The notes under the pieces were generated by a model. That model ran no database searches and had not been told where the DNA came from. It worked only from the letters and a program-made list of their open reading frames with translations. Positions 40,969 to 48,639 of a DNA stretch of 52,019 nt are shown here, one piece after another. Both the position numbers and the translations under genes were made by a program. Numbering within the stretch: the first letter of the stretch is position 1; the number at the start of each line of letters is the position of its first letter. The DNA comes from Lachnospiraceae bacterium (GTDB taxonomy: Bacteria; Bacillota; Clostridia; Lachnospirales; Lachnospiraceae). Where the stretch lies: assembly GCA_019424135.1 (NCBI GenBank), contig JAHYZZ010000011.1, positions 5,068-57,086 of the forward strand, given 5' to 3'.

Positions 40969-41667
40969 TTGGAAAATAAGCAGGAAAAAAGCCAGGAAGA
41001 AATGGTGAAGGAAGCTGTGGAAGAGGCAAAAACAACCGCCGGCACAGAGGAAGATTCTAAAGAAGTTCCAGAAAGTGAAGGGACTTCAGAGAAAGAAATT
41101 AAAAGTTCAGAGGCTGGTCAGGAATCTGAAACAGAGGAAACAAAAGAGGGTGACTTCGAGGAGGAGGCCCAAGACCATTGCGATGGTGAAGAAAAAAAAG
41201 AAAAGAATTTTTTCGGTAAAAAGAAAAAAGATAAAAAAGACGAAAAGATTGAGGAGCTGACGGATAAACTGACACGTCAGATGGCAGAGTTTGATAACTT
41301 CCGCAAACGTACAGAAAAGGAAAAATCTCAGATGTATGAAGTGGGCGCGAAGGATATCATAGAAAAGATTCTTCCGGTGGTAGATAACTTTGAGCGAGGA
41401 CTTGGAGCGGTAACCGAAGAAGAAAAAGAAAATCCGTTTGTACAGGGGATGGAAAAAGTATATAAGCAGTTGATGACCACCCTGGAGGGAATCGAGGTGA
41501 AACCAATCGAAGCTGTCGGTAAGGAGTTTAATCCCGATTACCACAACGCAGTGATGCATGTGGAAGATGAAACTTTGGGAGAAAATGTGATTGCCGAAGA
41601 GTTTCAAAAAGGTTATATGTACCGTGACTCCGTTGTGAGACACAGTATGGTAAAAGTAGCAAATTAA
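40969..41667 (+). CDS. grpE: Nucleotide exchange factor GrpE
   Basis: This 232-residue co-chaperone releases ADP from DnaK. The first ~95 residues are acidic and low-complexity, rich in Glu/Lys, and longer than usual. The GrpE fold follows with a long helix (KIEELTDKLTRQMAEFDNFRKRTEKEKSQMY), DIIEKILPVVDNFERG and the C-terminal beta wing (KEFNPDYHNAVMHVE...YRDSVVRHSMVKV). The start is probably TTG at 40969: AAAGGTGG lies 8 bases upstream in a context like that of the ftsZ TTG start. GTG 40957 is the alternative. Confidence 0.93.
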   Translation: MENKQEKSQEEMVKEAVEEAKTTAGTEEDSKEVPESEGTSEKEIKSSEAGQESETEETKEGDFEEEAQDHCDGEEKKEKNFFGKKKKDKKDEKIEELTDKLTRQMAEFDNFRKRTEKEKSQMYEVGAKDIIEKILPVVDNFERGLGAVTEEEKENPFVQGMEKVYKQLMTTLEGIEVKPIEAVGKEFNPDYHNAVMHVEDETLGENVIAEEFQKGYMYRDSVVRHSMVKVAN

Positions 41668-41712
41668 CTATTACATTTGGAAATAAAATATATTAGGTAG
41701 GAGGAATTTACA

Positions 41713-43599
41713 ATGGGCAAGATTATAGGTATTGACTTAGGAACAACAAACAGCTGTGTAGCCGTTATGGAAGGTGGACAGCCGACTGTTATTGCAAATA
41801 CAGAAGGGGCAAGAACGACACCATCTGTTGTAGCATTTACAAAAAACGGAGAGCGTCTGGTAGGCGAGCCGGCAAAACGACAGGCAGTAACTAATGCTGA
41901 GAGAACCATTTCTTCAATCAAAAGAGAAATGGGCTCTGATTACAGAGTGACTATTGACGGTAAAAAATATTCCCCACAGGAGATTTCTGCGATGATCCTG
42001 CAGAAGCTGAAGGCAGACGCAGAAGGCTATCTGGGAGAAAAAGTTACAGAAGCAGTTATCACAGTACCAGCATATTTTAACGATGCTCAGCGTCAGGCTA
42101 CCAAAGATGCCGGAAAGATTGCAGGTCTTGATGTAAAACGTATTATCAACGAACCTACTGCAGCAGCTTTGGCATATGGACTTGACAATGAAAAAGAACA
42201 GAAGATTATGGTATACGACTTAGGCGGTGGTACTTTCGATGTATCTATCATCGAGATTGGAGATGGCGTCATTGAGGTATTGTCCACAGCTGGAAATAAC
42301 CGCCTGGGAGGCGATGATTTCGACCAGAAATTGACAGATTATATGATTTCTGAGTTTAAGAAACAGGAGGGCGTAGATCTTTCCAATGACAAGATGGCTC
42401 TTCAGAGACTGAAAGAAGCAGCAGAGAAGGCAAAGAAAGAACTGTCTTCTGCAACAACTACAAACATCAACCTTCCATTCATCACTGCAACGGCAGAGGG
42501 ACCGAAGCATTTTGATATGAATCTGACCAGAGCAAAATTTGATGAACTGACCAACGATCTGGTAATGAAAACTTCTGAGCCGGTTCAAAGAGCGCTTTCT
42601 GATGCAGGCATCACGGCAGCTGACTTAGGTCAGGTACTGCTGGTAGGCGGTTCTACACGTATTCCGGCCGTACAGGAGGAAGTAAAACGTCTGACAGGAA
42701 AAGAACCAAGTAAGTCTCTGAACCCAGATGAATGTGTAGCACTTGGCGCATCTGTTCAGGGTGGTAAGCTGGCTGGAGATACAGGCGCAGGCGACATCCT
42801 TCTTCTGGATGTAACTCCACTGTCTCTGTCCATTGAGACAATGGGCGGTGTTGCCACCAGACTGATTGAGAGAAATACAACTATTCCGACCAAGAAGAGC
42901 CAGATTTTCTCTACAGCGGCAGATAATCAGACGGCTGTTGATATTAACGTCGTACAGGGCGAGCGTCAGTTCGCAAGAGATAACAAGTCCCTTGGACAGT
43001 TCAGGCTGGACGGCATTGCACCGGCTCCACGTGGAGTACCGCAGATTGAGGTTACCTTTGATATTGACGCAAATGGTATCGTAAATGTATCTGCAAAGGA
43101 TCTTGGAACCGGAAAGGAACAGCATATTACTATTACGGCAGGATCTAATATGTCCGACGAGGAAACCGATAAGGGTGGAAAGGGGGCAGCTGCATTTGAG
43201 GCGCGGGGGAAGAGCCGCAAGGAAGGGAGCGATGGCAAGAATGAAGCGGACGCCATGGTATTCCAGACAGAAAAAGCACTGAAGGAAGTGGGCGATAAGC
43301 TGGATGGTGCAGACAAAGCTGCTGTAGAAGCAGACTGCAAAGCACTGAAAGAATTGCTCGAAAAAGTTAATATGGATGACATGACCGATGCGCAGATTGC
43401 AGAGATCAAAGCCGGCAAAGATAAGTTGACTGAGAGCGCTCAGAAGCTGTTCACAAAGATGTATGAGCAGGCTGGAGCAGCAGCTGGAGCACAGGGAACA
43501 GGCGCAGGTCCGGACATGGGAGCAGGACAGAATGCAGGACCGGCTCCGGACGGATTCCAGGGCGATGATGTAGTCGATGGAGATTATAAGGAAGTCTAA
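41713..43599 (+). CDS. dnaK: Chaperone DnaK (Hsp70)
   Basis: This 628-residue Hsp70 has the ATPase domain (IGIDLGTTNSCVAVMEGGQP, VYDLGGGTFDVSIIEIG, VGGSTRIPAVQ), the DVTPLSLSIETMGG linker/substrate-binding start, and a Gly/Ala-rich tail ending VVDGDYKEV. Length and arrangement are normal. Residues 485-509, the start of the helical lid, are aberrant: Gly or other replacements at T485, G488, G489, G491, G499, G505 and G508, where Hsp70s have a helical, Lys/Glu/Ala-rich stretch. The frame is kept on both sides. AGGTAGGAGGAATTTACA precedes the ATG. Third gene of the CIRCE operon. Confidence 0.96.
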   Translation: MGKIIGIDLGTTNSCVAVMEGGQPTVIANTEGARTTPSVVAFTKNGERLVGEPAKRQAVTNAERTISSIKREMGSDYRVTIDGKKYSPQEISAMILQKLKADAEGYLGEKVTEAVITVPAYFNDAQRQATKDAGKIAGLDVKRIINEPTAAALAYGLDNEKEQKIMVYDLGGGTFDVSIIEIGDGVIEVLSTAGNNRLGGDDFDQKLTDYMISEFKKQEGVDLSNDKMALQRLKEAAEKAKKELSSATTTNINLPFITATAEGPKHFDMNLTRAKFDELTNDLVMKTSEPVQRALSDAGITAADLGQVLLVGGSTRIPAVQEEVKRLTGKEPSKSLNPDECVALGASVQGGKLAGDTGAGDILLLDVTPLSLSIETMGGVATRLIERNTTIPTKKSQIFSTAADNQTAVDINVVQGERQFARDNKSLGQFRLDGIAPAPRGVPQIEVTFDIDANGIVNVSAKDLGTGKEQHITITAGSNMSDEETDKGGKGAAAFEARGKSRKEGSDGKNEADAMVFQTEKALKEVGDKLDGADKAAVEADCKALKELLEKVNMDDMTDAQIAEIKAGKDKLTESAQKLFTKMYEQAGAAAGAQGTGAGPDMGAGQNAGPAPDGFQGDDVVDGDYKEV

Positions 43600-43623
43600 T
43601 ATAAACTAGAAAAGGGATAAATC

Positions 43624-44820
43624 ATGGCAGAATCAAAGAGAGATTATTATGAGGTGCTGGGAGTCAGCAAAGATGCTGACGAGGCGACTCTAAAAAAAGC
43701 ATACAGACAGATTGCCAAGAAGTATCATCCTGACATGAACCCCGGAGATGCAGAGGCAGAAAAAAAGTTTAAAGAAGCCTCAGAGGCATATGCGGTTTTG
43801 AGCGACCCTGATAAAAGAAGGCAGTATGACCAGTTTGGTCATGCTGCTTTTGAGGGCGGTGCAGGCGGCGCAGGAGGATTTGGCGGATTTGACTTCAGCG
43901 GTGCGGATTTTAGTGATATCTTCGGAGATATTTTTGGAGACCTGTTTGGCGGAGGCGGCCGCAGAGGCCGTGCAAACCAAGGGCCGATGAAAGGCATGAA
44001 TATCCGTAAAAGTGTGCGGCTTACTTTTGAGGAGGCCGTGTTCGGATGTGAGAAAGAACTGGATGTGATACTCAAAGATCCGTGTCCGAAATGCCACGGG
44101 ACAGGGGCCAAGCCTGGAACATCTCCAGAAACCTGCCCCAAATGTGGTGGAAAAGGTCAGGTAGTCTATACCCAGCAGTCATTTTTTGGAACGGTACAGA
44201 ATGTGCAGACTTGTCCGGAATGTCAGGGTACAGGAAAGATCATCAGAGATAAGTGTCCGGACTGCGGAGGGACAGGATTTGTATCCAGCCGCAAAAAGAT
44301 TTCCGTATCCATTCCGGCAGGAATTGATAATGGACAAAGCGTCCGTATCCGAGAAAAAGGAGAGCCTGGTGTTAACGGTGGCCCAAGAGGAGATCTATTG
44401 GTGGAAGTTACCGTATCCAGACATCCGATTTTTCAGAGACAGGATATGCATATCTTTTCCACTGTGCCGATATCATTTGCCCAGGCAGCTTTGGGCGGAG
44501 AAATCAGGATCAAGACGGTGGACGGAGAAGTACTATATACAGTCAAGCCTGGAACCAAGACGGATACCAAGGTTCGTCTGAAGGGAAAGGGCGTTCCGTC
44601 TGTCAGAAATTCACAGGTGAGAGGAGATCATTATGTTACCCTGGTCATTCAGACGCCGGAGCATTTAAGTGCAGAGGCAAAAGAGGCCCTGCGAAGGTTC
44701 GATGAGCTATCGGGCAATACCCTGGGAGAGACTGGTGGGAAGAGTGAAGGCCATAAAGGCAAAAAGAAAAAAGGTTTTATGGATAAGATGAAAGAGGCTT
44801 TTGAAGATCTGGATGAATAG
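43624..44820 (+). CDS. dnaJ: Co-chaperone DnaJ (Hsp40)
   Basis: This 398-residue type I Hsp40 has an N-terminal J domain with HPD (KKYHPDMNPGD), a Gly/Phe-rich linker (GGAGGAGGFGGFDF), four CxxCxGxG-type zinc repeats (CPKCHGTG, CPKCGGKG, CPECQGTG, CPDCGGTG), and the C-terminal substrate-binding domains. It stimulates DnaK ATPase. It follows dnaK by 24 bases. The Lys-rich end (KKKKGFMDKMKEAFEDLDE) is normal for the group. A strong terminator closes the operon. Confidence 0.97.
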   Translation: MAESKRDYYEVLGVSKDADEATLKKAYRQIAKKYHPDMNPGDAEAEKKFKEASEAYAVLSDPDKRRQYDQFGHAAFEGGAGGAGGFGGFDFSGADFSDIFGDIFGDLFGGGGRRGRANQGPMKGMNIRKSVRLTFEEAVFGCEKELDVILKDPCPKCHGTGAKPGTSPETCPKCGGKGQVVYTQQSFFGTVQNVQTCPECQGTGKIIRDKCPDCGGTGFVSSRKKISVSIPAGIDNGQSVRIREKGEPGVNGGPRGDLLVEVTVSRHPIFQRQDMHIFSTVPISFAQAALGGEIRIKTVDGEVLYTVKPGTKTDTKVRLKGKGVPSVRNSQVRGDHYVTLVIQTPEHLSAEAKEALRRFDELSGNTLGETGGKSEGHKGKKKKGFMDKMKEAFEDLDE

Positions 44821-44844
44821 ATGGAGTCTGGGTAAAAGATATAT

Positions 44845-44886
44845 CGTCAGTTGGCGGCTAGTTTTCCGCCGGCTGGCGTTTTTTTA
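44845..44886 (+). terminator. Terminator of the hrcA-dnaJ operon
   Basis: CGTCAG...GGCGG (44845-44857) pairs with CCGCC...CTGGCG (44866-44878), with a small internal loop, followed by T7. Confidence 0.9.
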
Positions 44887-45187
44887 TTTTATAATCGTCA
44901 TCCCTTTTTTGGGCCTGCGTTTGCCAGTCGTGAAAATTCACAGGAGTTTCATGGGTAACGCAAGAATTATAAAGAAATATACCATAAAAATTATATATTT
45001 TGCATAAAATAGAAAAGAAGAATAGAAATATGATAAATATATATCACAAAAAATAAGCAGAATTTTAATAAAAACTATTGAATATAGCAAGAAATATAAA
45101 AGAAAAACCAAGATTCGTATGGAAAAGGCAGAAAAAAAAGAATACAATAAAATTAACATAAAAAGTGTTAAAAAAGGAGGTAAACTT
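44887..45187 (+). other. AT-rich leader before the lacto-N-biose locus
   Basis: About 300 bases without a gene. The stretch is very AT-rich and purine-rich. It contains a short palindrome GTGAAAATTCAC (44930-44941) and several weak TATAAA-like blocks, but no -35/-10 pair I would trust. An in-frame ATG at 45119 has no ribosome site. Regulator sites for the sugar operon are expected here, possibly for the AraC-type protein at the right edge. Confidence 0.5.
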
Positions 45188-46561
45188 ATGAAAAAGAAAA
45201 CAGTCAAAAGACTTCTGTCAGCGTCTATGGTTACAGTAATGTCAGTAGGACTGCTGGCCGGATGCGGAAGTGGCGACAGTGACAGCGGCGATGATGGAGG
45301 AAGCGGTGATGGTAAGACCTTGAAGGTAGCAGCTTTCGAAGGGGGAAACGGAGCTGATATCTGGGAAAAGATTGCAGATGCATTCGAGAAGGAATATGAC
45401 TGCACTGTAGAACTGGAACTGTCTTCTGAGCTTGACCAGGTTCTGACAAAAGAAATCCAGAATGGTGATGTTCCGGATGTGGTATACTACAACCTGGGAC
45501 AGGAGAGTGGATTCACAGAGACAATGTTGAAAGAGGAAGCAATTGCTGATATTTCCGATGTCTTTGATGATGAGCTTAAGGGCAAGATGGTAGAAGGAAT
45601 CCTGGACGGTACCGCGGCACAGCCGTATGGAGACGGCAAGATCTACTTGGCGCCGATCTTTTATACCCAGACAGGTTTCTGGTATAATGCAAATCTGGTA
45701 GGGGAAGGAAAAGAATATGCGCTTCCGACTACATGGGACGAGTTCTTTGCGCTGGGCGATCAGGCAAAGGAAGACGGAAGAGCACTGTTTACCTATCCGC
45801 AGCCGGGATACTTTGATGCGACGATCTATGCGATGCTGGCACAGGCGGGCGGAACAGACTTCTACAACAACGCATTGACTTATGATAAAGACACCTGGAC
45901 ATCCGATGAAGGAAAGAAAGTTCTTGACACCATTGCACAACTGGTATCTTCTGATTATCTGTGGTCCGATACCGTATCCAACGCAAATACAGATGGCGGA
46001 TTCAAGATCAACCAGCAGGCAGTTATCGATGGCGAAGCGCTCTTTATGCCAAACGGAAGCTGGGTTGTCGGCGAGATGGCAAACTCGACTCCGGAAGACT
46101 TTGAGTGGGGCGTAATGGGAGTTCCAAAATGGAGTGCAGACGAATCCCAGTCTGTATATACATTTACAGAACAGATGTGGATTCCTTCAGATGCTGAAAA
46201 CATGGATCTTGCAAAAGACTTTATCAGATTTATGTACTCTGACACTGTTGTAGATCTTTGCCTGGCAAACAAGACAACAAATGCCGAGACAGGCGAAGAG
46301 TCCGACGCTCCGATTGTAGTACCAGTTCAGGGAGCAGCTGAGAAGCTTCCAGATGGCGTGATCAAGACCAGCTTCCAGACAGGTGATGATGTAGTTGCCG
46401 TTACAGGAACATGGGCTACCACAGCTCCGATCGAAGGATTGGACATGAAAGGTTCTATCTACAAACCGATCGATTCCATCAGCACTGGCGATATGACTGT
46501 CGATGAATGGCAGGAGCAGCTGGTAGACGTATGGTCCCAGTGTGCAGACGCGATGGAATAA
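45188..46561 (+). CDS. Sugar ABC transporter, substrate-binding lipoprotein
   Basis: This 457-residue protein is a solute-binding protein of the CUT1 sugar family. The signal peptide is basic MKKKTVKR, a hydrophobic core and lipobox LAGC with Cys26, followed by a Gly/Asp/Ser linker. The mature part shows the extracellular family layout (DIWEKIADAFEKEY, PDVVYYNLGQ, GFWYNANLV, GEALFMPNGSWVVGEM). The operon context predicts lacto-N-biose/galacto-N-biose as ligand. The start at 45188 has AAAAAGGAGG upstream. A partial terminator follows and should keep its mRNA more abundant than that of the permeases. Confidence 0.92.
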   Translation: MKKKTVKRLLSASMVTVMSVGLLAGCGSGDSDSGDDGGSGDGKTLKVAAFEGGNGADIWEKIADAFEKEYDCTVELELSSELDQVLTKEIQNGDVPDVVYYNLGQESGFTETMLKEEAIADISDVFDDELKGKMVEGILDGTAAQPYGDGKIYLAPIFYTQTGFWYNANLVGEGKEYALPTTWDEFFALGDQAKEDGRALFTYPQPGYFDATIYAMLAQAGGTDFYNNALTYDKDTWTSDEGKKVLDTIAQLVSSDYLWSDTVSNANTDGGFKINQQAVIDGEALFMPNGSWVVGEMANSTPEDFEWGVMGVPKWSADESQSVYTFTEQMWIPSDAENMDLAKDFIRFMYSDTVVDLCLANKTTNAETGEESDAPIVVPVQGAAEKLPDGVIKTSFQTGDDVVAVTGTWATTAPIEGLDMKGSIYKPIDSISTGDMTVDEWQEQLVDVWSQCADAME

Positions 46562-46590
46562 AACTTTAAAAAGCAATAGCGAAAGTGTAA

Positions 46591-46621
46591 AAAACGGTGA
46601 GTTCTTACGCTCACCGTTTTT
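46591..46621 (+). terminator. Intercistronic terminator/attenuator
   Basis: AAAACGGTGAG (46591-46601) pairs perfectly with CTCACCGTTTT (46610-46620), ending in T. It lies between the binding protein and first permease of one operon, so it probably lets part of the transcription through and stabilises the first mRNA segment. Confidence 0.82.
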
Positions 46622-46641
46622 CAAAAGAAAGGAGAAATAGT

Positions 46642-47532
46642 ATGAATAGAAAACGGGCGCAGGGACGATTTGTCTTTTGCTGTATAGCGCCGGCGGCCAT
46701 ACTTGTGACCCTTTTCATCTTCATTCCGACCATCAACGTATTCCGGATGTCTTTGTACCGGATGGGCGGAATTACGAACAGAAAAGAATTTGTAGGATTC
46801 AGCAACTTTGAGTCCCTGTTTGATGACAAGAACTTCCTGCAGGCAATGCAGAACTCCATTGCAATCATTGTACTTGTGACACTGTTTACCATCTTTTTTG
46901 CAATCCTGTTTGGAGCAATCCTGCATCGTGGAAAGTTCAAAGGAAAGAATTTCTTCCGTGTTATTTTCTACATCCCGAATATCCTAAGTATTGTTGTTAT
47001 TGCTGGTATTTTCGGAGCAATCTATAATCCGAGCACAGGACTTCTTAATACCTTCCTTAGGGCTATCGGACTGGACGCTTTGACCCACCAGTGGATGGGA
47101 GACCAGAAGATTGTGCTGTATTCTATCATTTTTGCACTGGTATGGCAGGCTATTGGTTATTACATGGTTATGTATATGGCCAGTATGGCGGCAATCCCGG
47201 AGGATCTTTATGAAGCAGCGTCCCTGGACGGTGCAACAGAGATCCAGATGTTTTTCCAGGTGACTCTGCCGCTGATCTGGAGTAATATCCGTACCACTCT
47301 TACCTTCTATATCATCAGTACGATCAACTTAAGTTTCCAGTTCGTTCAGATCATGTCTGACGGAGGTCCCAACGGACATTCAGAAGTGTTCCTGAACTAT
47401 ATGTATAAACAGGCGTACGGAGCAGGTGTCTATGGTTATGGTATGGCCATCGGCGTAGTAGTCTTCCTCTTCTCGTTTGTACTTGCAGCAGTTGTCAATA
47501 AGATTACAGACAGAGAAGTTCTGGAATTCTAG
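46642..47532 (+). CDS. Sugar ABC transporter permease, MalF-like
   Basis: This 296-residue permease has six hydrophobic segments and the ABC permease EAA loop (EAASLDGATEIQMFFQVTLPLIW near residues 197-219), which docks the ATPase. It is the MalF-like (first) subunit of a CUT1 importer. AAAGGAGAAATAGT precedes the ATG at 46642. It pairs with the next permease. Confidence 0.95.
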   Translation: MNRKRAQGRFVFCCIAPAAILVTLFIFIPTINVFRMSLYRMGGITNRKEFVGFSNFESLFDDKNFLQAMQNSIAIIVLVTLFTIFFAILFGAILHRGKFKGKNFFRVIFYIPNILSIVVIAGIFGAIYNPSTGLLNTFLRAIGLDALTHQWMGDQKIVLYSIIFALVWQAIGYYMVMYMASMAAIPEDLYEAASLDGATEIQMFFQVTLPLIWSNIRTTLTFYIISTINLSFQFVQIMSDGGPNGHSEVFLNYMYKQAYGAGVYGYGMAIGVVVFLFSFVLAAVVNKITDREVLEF

Positions 47533-47551
47533 GAAGGGGGACAAGATAACT

Positions 47552-48424
47552 ATGAAAAAACAGAATCCGGCAACTAAAGCTCTGTTTAAAGGGATTGTCT
47601 ACATAGCCTTGATTGTGATGACGATTTCGATCATCATCCCGGTAGCCTGGGTATTTATGGCAAGCTTTAAGCGGAATGCGGAATTTATCGGAAAAGGGAC
47701 CAACCCCTGGGCGCTTCCGGAACAGCTGCAGTGGCAGAACTATGTAACCGCGTTTGTGGATGCGGAAATGGGTAAATTCTTTATGAATTCTGTGATCGTG
47801 ACCGCATTGTCTTTGGTGATTCTTCTGGTGATTGCGCTTCCGGCGGCTTATGCATTATCAAGATTTGATTTCAAAGGAAAAAAGATATTAAACATTGCCT
47901 TCATGGCAGGATTGTTTGTAAACATTAATTATATTGTAGTGCCGATCTTTTTGATGCTCAGTGGTGCAAACCGGACGCTGGGAGTGGAATTCTTCCTTGA
48001 CAACCGGCTTTTGCTGTCAATCATCTATGCATCCAGCTCCCTGTCTTTTTCTATCTATCTTCTGAGCGGATATTTCAAGACGCTTCCGAAGGGCTATGAA
48101 GAGGCTGCGTATATCGATGGCTGTGGATATTTCAAGACCATGGTCAAGATCATGATTCCGATGGCAAAGCCGAGTATCATTACAGTCATTCTGTTCCAGT
48201 TCCTGTCATTCTGGAACGAGTACATCATAGCATTTACTCTGATGGATGAAAACAGTACACTGGCAGTCGGTTTAAAGAACCTGATGGCGGTTGAGAGAAC
48301 GGCGACTAACTATGGTATTATGTACGCAGGCCTGGTGATCGTTATGATTCCGGTTTTGATCCTGTATGTATGCGTACAGAAACAGCTCACCAAGGGTATG
48401 ACGCTTGGCGGACTGAAAGGATAG
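47552..48424 (+). CDS. Sugar ABC transporter permease, MalG-like
   Basis: This 290-residue permease has six membrane segments and the EAA loop EEAAYIDGCGYFKTMVKIMIPMAKP near 186-210. It is the MalG-like partner. The start at 47552 has GGAAGGGGG upstream. No ATP-binding gene follows, so an MsmK/MalK-type ATPase encoded elsewhere must be used. Confidence 0.95.
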   Translation: MKKQNPATKALFKGIVYIALIVMTISIIIPVAWVFMASFKRNAEFIGKGTNPWALPEQLQWQNYVTAFVDAEMGKFFMNSVIVTALSLVILLVIALPAAYALSRFDFKGKKILNIAFMAGLFVNINYIVVPIFLMLSGANRTLGVEFFLDNRLLLSIIYASSSLSFSIYLLSGYFKTLPKGYEEAAYIDGCGYFKTMVKIMIPMAKPSIITVILFQFLSFWNEYIIAFTLMDENSTLAVGLKNLMAVERTATNYGIMYAGLVIVMIPVLILYVCVQKQLTKGMTLGGLKG

Positions 48425-48439
48425 GAGGGAGAGCAGAAA

Positions 48440-48607
48440 ATGAGTAATGTTGTAAGAAATCTGATTATGATCATTGTTTTTATTGTTTGTCTCGCCCTGA
48501 TCATCATTGGCCAGAAAAATATCAGTGCCTCCGGACTTGTGATGGAGCTGATAGGCCTGGTAGGACTTTTAACGCTGCTGTTTATTTATAACCGGAGATA
48601 CCAGTAA
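48440..48607 (+). CDS. 55-aa membrane protein inside the lacto-N-biose operon
   Basis: This small open frame starts ATG 48440 and stops TAA 48605-48607. GGAGGGAGAGCAGAAA provides a strong ribosome site. The 55 residues form two hydrophobic segments (about 8-24 and 31-50), a short polar turn (QKNISAS) and a basic end (YNRRYQ). It fills the gap between the permease and GH112 genes exactly. The likely place is next to the transporter in the membrane. Function unknown; I do not recognise a family with certainty. Confidence 0.8.
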   Translation: MSNVVRNLIMIIVFIVCLALIIIGQKNISASGLVMELIGLVGLLTLLFIYNRRYQ

Positions 48608-48639
48608 CAGGCAGCAGGAAACAAGAAAGGAGAACGAAT

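Noticed and set aside
41107..41643. Minus-strand frame rich in Phe opposite grpE
   Set aside because: It mirrors the Glu/Lys-rich grpE codons (GAA/AAA reads TTC/TTT). No independent coding evidence.
44887..45187. Promoter pairs such as TTGCAT-17-TAGAAA in the AT-rich leader
   Set aside because: In such AT-rich sequence many weak pairs occur by chance; none stands out.
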